From positions 24,189-88,188 of the forward strand of contig JAFGRU010000060.1 of assembly GCA_016934985.1 (NCBI GenBank): 64,000 nucleotides of DNA, in the 5' to 3' direction. Shown piece after piece: positions 16,353-25,405 of the stretch. The translations under genes were made by a program, and so were the position numbers. This stretch comes from Deltaproteobacteria bacterium. Its GTDB lineage: Bacteria > Desulfobacterota > Desulfuromonadia > Desulfuromonadales > JAAYDE01. Numbering within the stretch: position 1 is the stretch's first letter; every line of letters starts with the position of its first letter. Below the pieces are notes generated by a model. It saw nothing but the letters and a program-made list of their open reading frames with translations. It was not told the origin of the DNA and made no database searches.

Positions 16353-17479
16353 TTACCAACTCTCCTTTTGCGGCTGAAGAAGGATTAACTCATATTCACG
16401 GCTCCCCAAACCGATTTTTTCGGCATGCTCCAGGGTGACATCCCAATCGATATGAGGGTGGACGCCCCGGAACTTGTCGCCGCCCGGTTCGTGCCCTTTT
16501 TTCAAAGCGGTTCCCGGCAGGCCCTGGGCCTGGTTGACCAGGTCGACGCAGGCCTGGTCGATAGCCACCGGGTCGGTGGAGGCGAGGATGCCGATATCCG
16601 GGACAATAGGGGCATCGGAATGGCCGTAGCAGTCGCAATCCGGTGAAACCTGCATGACGAAATTGATATGCAGGGCTTTCCCCTGTTTGCCGTCCAGGGC
16701 TCCGGCAGCGTACTCGGCCATTTTTTCATGGCCATGGGCGCGCTTTCATTCCACTGAATGCGGATTGCCTTTTCGGGGCAGGCTGAAATGCAGCGGCTGC
16801 AGCCGACACATTTGTCATCAATGATCCGTGCTTTTCCTTCTTCAAAAACGATGGCGTCATGGGCACATGCTTTGATGCAGGCTCCACAGGCGGTGCAGAT
16901 TTCCGCCGCAATCTGCGGGGCTACACTGGAGTGCTGCTCCATCTTGCCTTCGCGACTGCAGCAGCCCATGCCGAGGTTTTTGAGGGCGCCCCCGAAGCCG
17001 GTCAATTCATGGCCTTTGAAATGCGAGACGATCACCAAAGCGTCCGCTTCAAGAATTTCCAAGCCGATATCGACATCTTTCAGGATCTTCCCATTGATCG
17101 GGACCCGGCGCGATGAAAGGCCGCGCAGGCCGTCGCACATGATCAGGGGCGCGCCGGCCACGGCGTATGCCAGACCGTTTTCAATGCCGCACCTCAAAGC
17201 CGAAACAGCGTCTTTGCGTTCTCCGGGATAGAGGGTTGACGAGTCGGTGATAAAGGGCTTGGCATCGAGTTCTTTGAGCCGTTCGACCACGCTGCGCAGA
17301 AAGGTTGGACGCACAAAAGCATGCCCTCCTTTTTCGCCGAAGTGGGTTTTTACCGCTGTCAGGTCCCCGCGATCAATGATCTTCGGCAACCCCGCCTCGT
17401 CCATGAGCCGGACAAGCTTGCCATGCAGATTTTCATTCAGGCCTGAACGCATATCGCAAAAATAAACCTTGGCAACCAT
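16353..17479 (-). pseudogene. DUF362 protein with two [4Fe-4S] clusters, single-base frameshift
   Basis: The first frame (from ATG 17479) gives the DUF362 part: TAVKTHFGEKGGHAFVRP, FITDSSTLYPG, VIVSHFKGHELTGFGGALK. It is followed by two ferredoxin motifs, CTACGACIKAC and CVGCSRCISAC. At the six-A run near 16720-16725 (ATGAAAAAATGG on the reverse strand) the frame shifts. The remaining C-terminus continues in another frame from MAEYAAGALDGKQGK to the stop at 16353, including VSPDCDCYGHSDAP and GILASTDPVAIDQA, both typical DUF362 sequence. One extra A would restore a protein of about 375 residues. A sequencing error, a true mutation, or slippage on the A run are all possible. Confidence 0.82.
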
Positions 17480-17655
17480 TTTTCCCCCTTTTCAGTTGAA
17501 CTGCGAAAGCCTCAAGATATTCATCCGCAGGTGCTGGTGACAACTGCCGGATTTTCCAGCTTATAGAGTTTAGTTGATGTTTTTATGGCGTTAAATGGGA
17601 AATCCACTGAAAGATGATATCATAAAGAATATGTTTCTAAAAAAGGAGGGATAAA

Positions 17656-18699
17656 TTGGACCAGAAAAAGCGATTTCAATTATTGCAGCGAGCCCGACTG
17701 AAAAATATCCTGAAAAAAGGGACTCTTTTTCTTATTATCGGCGTCCTCCTGTATTACGGAATTGCCCTGATTTACGCCACCAAAACCATCTACAAGGTCC
17801 GCTATAACTATGCCGTGGTGCTGGAAGACCTGGCAGGCAAGCGGCGGGTTGTGGATGACGTCGGCTGGCACCTTCGGCCCCCTTTCTTCTCCCGTCTGGA
17901 GTTGGAGGTTCCCCTCATGAACCAGGAGCTCTATCTTGGCGGTGATCCCCAGGAACAGAGAATTATTTCCAAAGGCAATATCGCTCTCTGGACGAGCGCC
18001 ATGCTGACCTACCGCATAACTGATCTGGAGCGTTGGGGTATTGAAAACCGCGAACCCAAGCAGTTGTTTCAGAATGACTTTGACGGCATGGTCAAGGACG
18101 TGATGCAGGGAAAAACCGTCGATGAGCTGATCTCCCAGCGCCAGGCATTAAAGGAGGAAATCTACCTGATCCTCAAGAAGGATCCCATCAATATCGGCGG
18201 CCCGACCATGGAGAGCAAATACGGTGTCGAGATCGTTTCCTTTGTTCTGCGCAATACCCGTTTCGGTGACAAACTGGCCGAGGCCAGCGAGGAAAAGAAA
18301 CGTCGTGAAATGATTGCCGAGGCCGAGAACTATGCGGCTGACCAGGAGGCCAGCCGGATTCGCAAGCTGTATACCGCCTATCGTGACTCTATCCGCGATT
18401 TCAGGGAGGCTCTGGGTTTCAACCAGCAGAACGATCAGGTCCTGCTCGAGTTTCTTAATCAGCAGAAATGGGCAACAGCTTATGAAAAAAATCTGCACGG
18501 GCAAAACACCTTTGTTCTGAACAATACATCGGGAACTCCGCCCGTCGTTCTTCCCGCCCCATCCGCTTTGGCCGGTGGGGTCCCGGCCTCCGGAAAGCCG
18601 GTTGGCGAAATGATCGGCACTGCGGCTCCGGAAGGGCCATCACTCACCGAAGCCCTGAAAAAATATCCCTGGACCCAGCGGCAACAAACCACGCGCTAA
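17656..18699 (+). CDS. SPFH/Band-7 (stomatin/prohibitin-like) membrane protein
   Basis: 347 residues. One membrane helix at about 21-41 (KGTLFLIIGVLLYYG), then an SPFH domain from about 45 to 200 (YAVVLEDLAGKRRVV, GWHLRPPF, TSAMLTYRI), then a charged helix (EEKKRREMIAEAENYAADQEA, about 205-245) that should form the usual oligomerising coiled coil, and a Pro/Gly-rich tail. TTG 17656 is the start because AAAGGAGGG sits 5 bases upstream. SPFH proteins build large membrane rings and often hold proteases, as HflK/HflC do for FtsH. The next gene, 148 bp on, is a double-AAA Lon-type protease, so a scaffold role for it is likely. Confidence 0.85.
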   Translation: MDQKKRFQLLQRARLKNILKKGTLFLIIGVLLYYGIALIYATKTIYKVRYNYAVVLEDLAGKRRVVDDVGWHLRPPFFSRLELEVPLMNQELYLGGDPQEQRIISKGNIALWTSAMLTYRITDLERWGIENREPKQLFQNDFDGMVKDVMQGKTVDELISQRQALKEEIYLILKKDPINIGGPTMESKYGVEIVSFVLRNTRFGDKLAEASEEKKRREMIAEAENYAADQEASRIRKLYTAYRDSIRDFREALGFNQQNDQVLLEFLNQQKWATAYEKNLHGQNTFVLNNTSGTPPVVLPAPSALAGGVPASGKPVGEMIGTAAPEGPSLTEALKKYPWTQRQQTTR

Positions 18700-18847
18700 C
18701 AACAGCCGGGTGTAAAGGCTGATAAGTCAATAGTGGTTAATGGCCGTCAGAATCGGACCGTAGGTCATTTTTTTTAAATTTAGCGATTAAACTTCCGGTT
18801 GGACTTCCAACGCCCTCGAATATTGGGAAAGGAGTTGCAGGGATCAT

Positions 18848-21800
18848 ATGTCAACCGTCCGCAAGACCAAAACCCCCATAAACGTCCATCTTTCCGAAAA
18901 GCGTATACGCCAGATCGAGGGTCTGGTCAACAACTGGAACTACGAAACCCGTAGTTTCGTTCTTCAGCGTCTGAGACAATATCAGCCCCATCCCTCTCTT
19001 TTCCGGTTCATCAGGTCTCTGATTCGGCGCATGCTTCAACCTCCGGATCGCCGTTTTCAGGTTTTGCGTAAACCCGAAGTCTTAAGTGACTGGCACCGGC
19101 GCATGGAGATTTCCGGTTCTCCCAGTGCATCGGCAGCCTGGAACAAGATTCTCGAGAGGGAGCTTGACCGACACGATTATTATTATCTGACCTATCTTCT
19201 CGAACGGGAAACCGTCGATATTTTTGTTCCCCAGTATCTGCGGGACTTTTTCGACAAGATCTATCATGCTCATATCCTGAAAGAATATTTGGAGGATGCC
19301 TCCGTCCCCCGCTCGCCATTGGTTCTGATCATCGGTTCTTCGGGCAGTGGTAAAAGCGCCACCCTCACCCAGGCCCTGGAAGAAACCATCTTCTCCACGG
19401 AAGTTCGTCCCACTATCGATCTAAAGGCCAAAAAGGAGGAAGTTCTCAAGGAACAACCGATCTGGAAAAGTCTTGAGGAGGTCGATCCCGAGCTGGCTGC
19501 GGAAATTGAACGACGCCGTAAAGTTGAGCAGTTGAAGTTTCTGTCTCGTTTACCGGTGCTAAAATACCTCTACCGAAAAAGGGTAGCCCAGGCCCTGTCG
19601 TCATTGGAAGAGCGAGGTGTCTATGTTGATTTCGCCCAGATTACCCCTAACGACTACCAGACGGCCTATGCCGGAGAGCCGGGCAACCGCCTGCGCCAAG
19701 CCATGGGCGATTCGAAGCAGCTCTGTATCCGCCACCTCGAAGAGGCCCATTCGGCCTTCGGCCGTCCCGAGCAGAACAGTACCATCAAAAGTCAGCAGGC
19801 GACTCTGACCGATACCTCCAACATCCTCCTCGATGAAATTTCCCAGGGCAAAAGGGATTGCCTGCTCATCGCCACCACGGACCAGCCCGAATTGTTCGAA
19901 CCCTCGATCTACCGTCGTTTTGTTGAGCGCGGGCAGATTATCGACATCAACGACCTCTGGCAGCATAAAGACAACCTGCGAGAGGTCGTGCGTTTGGAAC
20001 TCAGGCGCAACAACTTTTTCATTTCTACCAGCGATGAGGAAGAAAAACTGTGGTTGGACACTCTTCTGGATGAAACCGTGGAAAAAATCCTGCCGATCTT
20101 TCGCGCACGTACTCTTCGGACAACCCCCGCTTACGTCAGACGCCTCATCGGCTCCATTATCGCCATGAAAAAGGATTTTCAAGCCAGCTACCTCGATGAT
20201 CAGTTCCTGGTTCGGGATGCTTTCAAATCAGTGGCGAAAAACGTATACGGTTCCATTTATAAAAAGGTTGTCGGTCGCATGGATCGCGATGTCCGTTGGC
20301 AGGATTACATAGGTTCCATCAAGGACGAGTTTTCCGAAATGGCTAATAATAGCCTCTTTTATGATGTCCAGGACGAAAAAGGGGTTGTTCTCACCGGGCC
20401 GCCCGGTTCGGGGAAGACTTACATGGTCAAGGCCTGGCTGGGAGAAAATAACGAAGTCCAGGACCTTATGGTTTATATGAACGATCTGAGCGAACCCTCG
20501 AACCCTTACGAAGGGATGGTTGCAAATCTTGAGCGGGTTTACGACATCGCAAAAATGATCTCACCCAGCCTGGTGTTTTTCGATGAGGGGGATGCCGTGG
20601 CGCCTCGCCGTTCCCAACAGGGCGGGAGCCCATACGATAAGGTGACCAACAAGTTTCTTTCCATTATTGACGGCGAATCACCTCTGCACCACGTTTTTAC
20701 TGTTCTGACGACCAACCGCCTGGACATTCTCGATCCGGCCCTGATTCGTTCCAAACGTCTCAAGGTTATGAGCGTTTCCGGCCAGATGCGTGAAGAGGAC
20801 TCGCTGCGAATCCTGCAAAAGGAAATGCAGGACATCCCGCTTGCCGAGGACCTTAACCACGAGGAGATGGTACGTGTCGCCCGCGGTCTTTGCGATACGC
20901 CCGCTGATTTTACCGCCTACGCTGAAAAGATTCGCAGCCTGCGCAAAACCGAGATTGAAGTGCTTGGCCAGCTTTCCAAAGCAATCACAGGGTCAGAGGA
21001 AGAGCGCATGCGCTTTGTTCGTTTTAACTATAAAACTCTTCTCAACCTTATTGATGGTATTGCCAATCCATCGGCAATGGTGGCCAAAGCCCGCAATAGC
21101 GAGGAGAACATGCTGGAAGGTTTGGATCACATTGCCGAAAAACTTCAGGAACTGCAACAGGTGGAGGGTTACCCTGTTACCCGACGCCACCTGCTCACGG
21201 CAAAACAGCAGTTGTCCGGCAGTCCGACCCGCAAAGGCAAGCAGCAACTCGACCGTTTTCTCGAAACCGAGCTTTCGGTAGAGCCCCAGGTTGGTTTTGT
21301 TATCGGCGTCGGTGCCAATGAGGCTTCCGGCGTACTTCTTCCCATTGCCTCCTCCCTGGTTTATCGCGCATTTCCAGACAAGCTCGTGGTCACCGGTGCG
21401 GTTTCGACTACGGCGCCCGGGGCGGCCGAAATGGATCTGGCTGTTCAGATGACCCGGCAGAGTTCCCAGGAAGCATTGACTCTGACACAGAATTATCTTC
21501 AGTCCCTTTGTCCCGAAATAAATGTCTCGCGCATTCTCGGAGAATATCTCGAGGGTTATTCCCTCCATCATCAGTTGCTCAGCGCCTCCTACACCGTGGG
21601 TGGCCCTTCCGCCGGTTTTGCCCTTGTTATCAATACCCTTTCCGTTCTTCTCAACCTGCCTGTCCTCAATGATTTTGGCATTACCGGAGCACCCTGGATC
21701 AAGGGGGCTCACAAAGATGAAGTGGGTGCCTCCGTCATTATCGGTGGTCACCAGCGCAAAACTGAAAAAGTCTTGCAGTATCTTCCCCGCATGTACATGC

Positions 21801-22261
21801 CGACCCAGAACTACGAGGATATGGAGCCGGAACTTCTCAAGGCCTATCGCATGGAGGGCAAGGATGTCCGGGGTGTGCGCAGCTTTTCCAGGTTGGTTTT
21901 CGAAGTTTTTTATTTTGATGACGAAAACTTCCAGCGCCTTAGCAAATTCCTCAATGAACGTTTGGAATACGATCTCATGGATCAGCCTGAAAGCGCTGAA
22001 AATCCGGAGTGGGTCAGGCTGGCCGAAGAGGAGGAAAAATTGCGCCGCTTTGCCGAGGAGGAAATTCGCCGGCGCATGCTGATCGTCAGCGATTATGTCA
22101 CCCGGGGTGAGCAACACCGTGACTACTCAAGCCTAGAAGCGGTTTTTGGAAAAATGACCACAGACAACCCCAAAGCCAGTTCAAGGACCGTTAGTAATGA
22201 CAACAGCAAAAACAAAGAAGAATCCCAAAAAGATTCTCCGGCAGCAAAAAATGTCTTGTAG
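18848..22261 (+). CDS. Double AAA+ ATPase fused to a Lon-type serine protease domain
   Basis: 1137 residues. AAA domain 1 has Walker A GSSGSGKS (163-170) and a degenerate Walker B around HLEEAH (296-301). AAA domain 2 has Walker A GPPGSGKT (517-524) and Walker B LVFFDEGDA (575-583), with a possible sensor TTNR near 621. The C-terminal Lon protease domain has GGPSAG with catalytic Ser921 and GGHQRK with Lys971, matching the Ser-Lys dyad, though the spacing of 50 is longer than in Lon (43). There is no Lon N-terminal substrate domain and no membrane helix. A Lys/Ser/Asp-rich tail ends the protein. Together with the SPFH gene upstream it suggests an ATP-driven protease recruited to a membrane scaffold. 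I do not know a named family with this architecture. Confidence 0.85.
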   Translation: MSTVRKTKTPINVHLSEKRIRQIEGLVNNWNYETRSFVLQRLRQYQPHPSLFRFIRSLIRRMLQPPDRRFQVLRKPEVLSDWHRRMEISGSPSASAAWNKILERELDRHDYYYLTYLLERETVDIFVPQYLRDFFDKIYHAHILKEYLEDASVPRSPLVLIIGSSGSGKSATLTQALEETIFSTEVRPTIDLKAKKEEVLKEQPIWKSLEEVDPELAAEIERRRKVEQLKFLSRLPVLKYLYRKRVAQALSSLEERGVYVDFAQITPNDYQTAYAGEPGNRLRQAMGDSKQLCIRHLEEAHSAFGRPEQNSTIKSQQATLTDTSNILLDEISQGKRDCLLIATTDQPELFEPSIYRRFVERGQIIDINDLWQHKDNLREVVRLELRRNNFFISTSDEEEKLWLDTLLDETVEKILPIFRARTLRTTPAYVRRLIGSIIAMKKDFQASYLDDQFLVRDAFKSVAKNVYGSIYKKVVGRMDRDVRWQDYIGSIKDEFSEMANNSLFYDVQDEKGVVLTGPPGSGKTYMVKAWLGENNEVQDLMVYMNDLSEPSNPYEGMVANLERVYDIAKMISPSLVFFDEGDAVAPRRSQQGGSPYDKVTNKFLSIIDGESPLHHVFTVLTTNRLDILDPALIRSKRLKVMSVSGQMREEDSLRILQKEMQDIPLAEDLNHEEMVRVARGLCDTPADFTAYAEKIRSLRKTEIEVLGQLSKAITGSEEERMRFVRFNYKTLLNLIDGIANPSAMVAKARNSEENMLEGLDHIAEKLQELQQVEGYPVTRRHLLTAKQQLSGSPTRKGKQQLDRFLETELSVEPQVGFVIGVGANEASGVLLPIASSLVYRAFPDKLVVTGAVSTTAPGAAEMDLAVQMTRQSSQEALTLTQNYLQSLCPEINVSRILGEYLEGYSLHHQLLSASYTVGGPSAGFALVINTLSVLLNLPVLNDFGITGAPWIKGAHKDEVGASVIIGGHQRKTEKVLQYLPRMYMPTQNYEDMEPELLKAYRMEGKDVRGVRSFSRLVFEVFYFDDENFQRLSKFLNERLEYDLMDQPESAENPEWVRLAEEEEKLRRFAEEEIRRRMLIVSDYVTRGEQHRDYSSLEAVFGKMTTDNPKASSRTVSNDNSKNKEESQKDSPAAKNVL

Positions 22262-22353
22262 AGTGGTTGCGAAAAAGAGGACTATCCTTTAAACTGATTT
22301 TCATTTTGTTTTTCTTAGGTGCTTAAAATCTATCATCTGTGGCGGAGGCAGTA

Positions 22354-22512
22354 ATGGATAAATATCGTTGTGTGGTGTGCAATTACATTTATGATCCTGC
22401 GGAAGGTGACCCGGATGCGGGCGTCGCTTCCGGAACCGCTTTTGAGGATCTCCCCGAGGACTGGGTGTGCCCACTCTGTGGAGCGGATAAAAGTAATTTC
22501 GAAAAAACTTGA
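22354..22512 (+). CDS. Rubredoxin
   Basis: 52 residues, full rubredoxin length. Both iron-binding Cys pairs are present: CVVC (Cys6, Cys9) and CPLC (Cys39, Cys42), with [13 protein letters not shown] and [14 protein letters not shown], the diagnostic core. It is a cytoplasmic one-electron carrier, often serving peroxide or oxygen reduction in anaerobes. GGCGGAGG is 6 bases before the ATG. The ferredoxin gene follows after 13 bp, so the two are almost certainly co-transcribed. Confidence 0.95.
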   Translation: MDKYRCVVCNYIYDPAEGDPDAGVASGTAFEDLPEDWVCPLCGADKSNFEKT

Positions 22513-22525
22513 GTGAGGTCAGAGC

Positions 22526-22714
22526 ATGGATCGGCAGCCCTTTGTAGATCAAGAGGCCTGTATCAGCTGTCAGTTGTGTGTGGACACAGTCCCCGAAGTA
22601 TTCAGGATGAACGAAAACAATTCTGCAGAAGTTTATAATGCTTTTGGGGCCTCAAAGATAAAAATCATGGAAGCTATCGAGGGATGTCCTGTTTCCTGTA
22701 TCCACTGGAACTAA
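22526..22714 (+). CDS. Single-cluster [4Fe-4S] ferredoxin
   Basis: 62 residues. Cys12, Cys15 and Cys18 in ACISCQLC and Cys54 in EGCPVSC give the ligands of one [4Fe-4S] cluster; FRMNENNSAEVYN is typical of this monocluster type (Pyrococcus/Desulfovibrio ferredoxin I-like). Cys58 could form a disulfide or be an alternative ligand. It lies between rubredoxin and lipB; LipA needs reduced ferredoxin-type electrons, so its placement next to lipB/lipA makes functional sense, although this is inference. Confidence 0.92.
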   Translation: MDRQPFVDQEACISCQLCVDTVPEVFRMNENNSAEVYNAFGASKIKIMEAIEGCPVSCIHWN

Positions 22715-22761
22715 TTGATTATTCCCCCAAACTAAATTATCGCAAAAAGAACCGATTCCGA

Positions 22762-23421
22762 ATGAATCGTTTTTACACTCTGAGGCCCGGACGGATTTCA
22801 TACCGCTCGGGCCTTGTGTTGCAAACAGAACTTGTGGCCAGGAGATTAAAGGAAGAGGCTGATTTCCTGATTCTTCTTGAGCACACCCCGGTGGTCACTC
22901 TGGGTCGAGGGGTCAGGTCTTTCAACCCTTTGGTCCCTTGTGATTTTTTCTCTCGCAACGGGATTGATGTTGTGAAAGTGGAACGTGGAGGGGATGTTAC
23001 CTTTCACGGCCCGGGACAGGTGGTGGGTTACCCGATCGTAAAGCTGGATGTCGTCGGGCGTGATCTTCACCTTTACCTCCGCATGCTGGAAAAGGTACTG
23101 TTGGATGTTGTCGCCCGTTTGGGGGTGAGCGCCCGTACTGTCGAAGGTCGTACAGGAATATGGGTTGGGGAGAAAAAACTCGCTTCCATCGGTGTCGCCG
23201 TTCGCCGCTGGGTAAGCTGGCACGGTTTTGCCTTAAACGTGAGAAATGATCTTTCCGGCTTTGAAACCATTGTCCCGTGTGGCCTGGAAGGTGTTGAAAT
23301 GATCTCCCTGGAAGAAATCATTGGCCGGGATATTTCTCTGGAAACGGTTGAGGAAGAGTTGGTGCACTCCTTCGGCCGGATTTTTCAAGCCGAATATCTG
23401 GGGGAATATGAATACCACTGA
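22762..23421 (+). CDS. lipB: Octanoyl-[ACP]:protein N-octanoyltransferase
   Basis: 219 residues. Family motifs: LLEHTPVVTLGRG, RGGDVTFHGPGQVVGYP, GIWVGEKKLASIGVAV with the catalytic Lys, and FETIVPCGL with the catalytic Cys. LipB moves octanoate from acyl carrier protein to the lipoyl domains of dehydrogenases and the glycine cleavage H protein. The start at ATG 22762 fits the conserved N-terminus (MNRFYTLRPGRISY); a longer frame from 22684 overlaps ferredoxin and is rejected. Its 3' end overlaps lipA by 14 bp. Confidence 0.94.
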   Translation: MNRFYTLRPGRISYRSGLVLQTELVARRLKEEADFLILLEHTPVVTLGRGVRSFNPLVPCDFFSRNGIDVVKVERGGDVTFHGPGQVVGYPIVKLDVVGRDLHLYLRMLEKVLLDVVARLGVSARTVEGRTGIWVGEKKLASIGVAVRRWVSWHGFALNVRNDLSGFETIVPCGLEGVEMISLEEIIGRDISLETVEEELVHSFGRIFQAEYLGEYEYH

Positions 23422-24295
23422 CAAACTGCTGCGCAAACCGGACTGGCTCAAGGTTCGCTTCAAAGGTGGGCCGGATTATGCCCGTATCGAGCGCCTTCAT
23501 CGTGCCCATGGTCTTCACTCGGTATGCCGCAGTGCTGCCTGCCCTAACCAAGGGGAATGCTGGAGCCGGGGAACTGCGACCTTTATGATTCTGGGAGATT
23601 GTTGCACCCGTGACTGCGCTTTCTGCAACGTCAGCCATGGCACTCCGAAAACGGTTGATGAAGGTGAACCCCGGAAAGTGGCTGAAGCCATTGCAGAACT
23701 ACAACTCAGGCATGCTGTCGTTACTTCGGTGACCAGGGACGATCTGGCGGACGGCGGCGCGGCTCTCTTTGTCGATCTGATCCGGGCCGTGCGCCGGGCG
23801 GCTCCTGACTGCCGAGTGGAGGTTTTGATACCCGACCTTGGCGGGGATCGGCGAGCCCTGGAAAAAATACTCGAAGCCGGGCCGGATATTCTGGGGCATA
23901 ACCTGGAGACGGTCCCGAGACTCTATGCCAGGGTTCGTTCCCAGGCTGTGTACCAGCGTTCCCTGGATGTGTTGCGAAACAGCCGCAAAATGAAACCGGA
24001 CATTCCAACTAAATCCGGTCTCATGGTTGGTATGGGGGAAACCCGATCGGAAATTGCCAACGCCATGAAGGATCTGGTGGATGCGGGATGCCGGCTTTTG
24101 ACCTTGGGGCAGTATTTACAGCCGACCCGCAAACACTTCCCGGTGCAGCGCTATGTTGCACCGGAGGAATTTGCCGATATGCGGGAAGAGGGTTTGGAAA
24201 TTGGTTTTATTCATGTGGAGGCCGGGCCTCTGGTTCGCTCGTCCTACCATGCTGAAGAGCAGTTCAAGGAGGTTATACATGCCGAAGGAAAGTAA
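23408..24295 (+). CDS. lipA: Lipoyl synthase
   Basis: 295 residues. It has both [4Fe-4S] motifs: the auxiliary CX4CX5C (CRSAACPNQGEC) and the radical SAM CX3CX2C (CTRDCAFC), then VTSVTRDDLADGGA and GLMVGMGET, and the conserved RSSYHAEEQF end. LipA inserts two sulfur atoms into octanoyl groups attached by LipB. ATG 23408 follows GGGGGA and lies inside lipB; the 3' end overlaps trxB by 17 bp. Tight overlaps on both sides show translational coupling. Confidence 0.96.
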   Translation: MNTTDKLLRKPDWLKVRFKGGPDYARIERLHRAHGLHSVCRSAACPNQGECWSRGTATFMILGDCCTRDCAFCNVSHGTPKTVDEGEPRKVAEAIAELQLRHAVVTSVTRDDLADGGAALFVDLIRAVRRAAPDCRVEVLIPDLGGDRRALEKILEAGPDILGHNLETVPRLYARVRSQAVYQRSLDVLRNSRKMKPDIPTKSGLMVGMGETRSEIANAMKDLVDAGCRLLTLGQYLQPTRKHFPVQRYVAPEEFADMREEGLEIGFIHVEAGPLVRSSYHAEEQFKEVIHAEGK

Positions 24296-25220
24296 AGTCC
24301 ACGATGTCATTATTTTGGGTTCAGGCCCGGCCGGTTTGACCGCAGCTATTTACACAGGCCGGTCTAGCCTCAATCCTCTGGTAATCCATGGCCGGCAGCC
24401 GGGAGGCCAGCTGACCAACACAACTGAGGTTGATAATTTCCCGGGATTTTCTGAGGGAATCGACGGCCCGGTTCTGATGGCTGAGATGGAAAAACAGGCA
24501 AAACGTTTTGGTGCAGAGTTCCTGACCGCGGAGGTTACAGCTGTCAGGCTGGGCAACTCTCCCATGGAGGTGGAGGTTGGCAAGGACATCTATCAAACCC
24601 GTACTGTAATTGTCAGTACCGGCGCATCGCCCCGCATGCTCGGTTTGGCCAATGAATGGGACCTTTACGGCAAAGGTGTTTCGGTTTGCGCCACCTGCGA
24701 CGGATTCTTTTACCGCGACAAAGAGGTGGTCGTTGTCGGTGGCGGTGATACGGCCATGGAGGAGGCGACTTTTTTGACCCGCTTTGCCAAAAAGGTCCAT
24801 GTCATCCACCGTCGCAACGAATTGCGCGCGTCCCTGCCATTGCAGGAACGTGCCTTGAAAAACGACAAGATGGAATTTCATTGGGATACGGTGGTCTCCG
24901 CTATTCATGGCGACAAACAAAAAGGCCTGTCCGGCATTACCCTGAAACACCTGCCGACGGAGAAAGAGGAAGATTTCCCCTGCGATGGCTTATTTGTCGC
25001 CATCGGCCACGTCCCCAACACCGACCTGTTTAAAGACCAGCTTGATATGGATGAGCGGGGCTATCTGCTGACCAGAAATGGCGCGGAAACCAATATTCCC
25101 GGAGTTTTTGCCGCCGGCGACGTGCAGGATGCCGTTTTCAGACAGGCCATAACCGCGGCCGGATCGGGCTGCATGGCAGCCATTCTTGCTGAACGCTACC
25201 TGGAATCACTTGAAGGGTAA
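24279..25220 (+). CDS. trxB: Thioredoxin-disulfide reductase
   Basis: 313 residues. FAD-binding GSGPAGLTAA at the N-terminus, redox pair in CATCDG near residue 137, NADPH-binding GGGDTAMEEA and the C-terminal FAD motif GVFAAGDVQD. The enzyme reduces thioredoxin with NADPH in the cytoplasm. AAGGAGG lies 6 bases before ATG 24279. It is coupled to lipA. The grouping rubredoxin-ferredoxin-lipB-lipA-trxB suggests a unit around redox and sulfur chemistry. Confidence 0.95.
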   Translation: MPKESKVHDVIILGSGPAGLTAAIYTGRSSLNPLVIHGRQPGGQLTNTTEVDNFPGFSEGIDGPVLMAEMEKQAKRFGAEFLTAEVTAVRLGNSPMEVEVGKDIYQTRTVIVSTGASPRMLGLANEWDLYGKGVSVCATCDGFFYRDKEVVVVGGGDTAMEEATFLTRFAKKVHVIHRRNELRASLPLQERALKNDKMEFHWDTVVSAIHGDKQKGLSGITLKHLPTEKEEDFPCDGLFVAIGHVPNTDLFKDQLDMDERGYLLTRNGAETNIPGVFAAGDVQDAVFRQAITAAGSGCMAAILAERYLESLEG

Positions 25221-25254
25221 ATGTCTTTAACTGGTGGGCTGGAAGTCCCTTTTA

Positions 25255-25371
25255 TGAGAGGCAACATTGCACCTCGCCCGCTGATGGACTCACTTAAGTG
25301 CTTTATAAACTCATCCTGGCTCCACATGCCCTATCTATGGGTTGCCGCGAGGCCATTAGCTGAATAGTTAC
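25255..25371 (-). repeat. Palindromic repeat A, copy at 25.3 kb
   Basis: Diverged copy ending GGCCATTAGCTGAATAGTTAC, the standard right end; CATCCTGGCTCCACATGCCC and GGTTGCCGCGAGGCC match interior blocks. Confidence 0.55.
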
Positions 25372-25405
25372 TCTGCAAGCCTTTCAGAAACCTGCTTAGG
25401 GGATT

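Noticed and set aside
20993..22117. 374-codon reverse frame
   Set aside because: Antisense to the AAA-Lon protease gene.
23321..23407. Longer N-termini for lipA, trxB, lipB and several other genes
   Set aside because: The extra residues overlap the preceding gene in another frame and lack ribosome sites; conserved family starts lie at the internal ATG.
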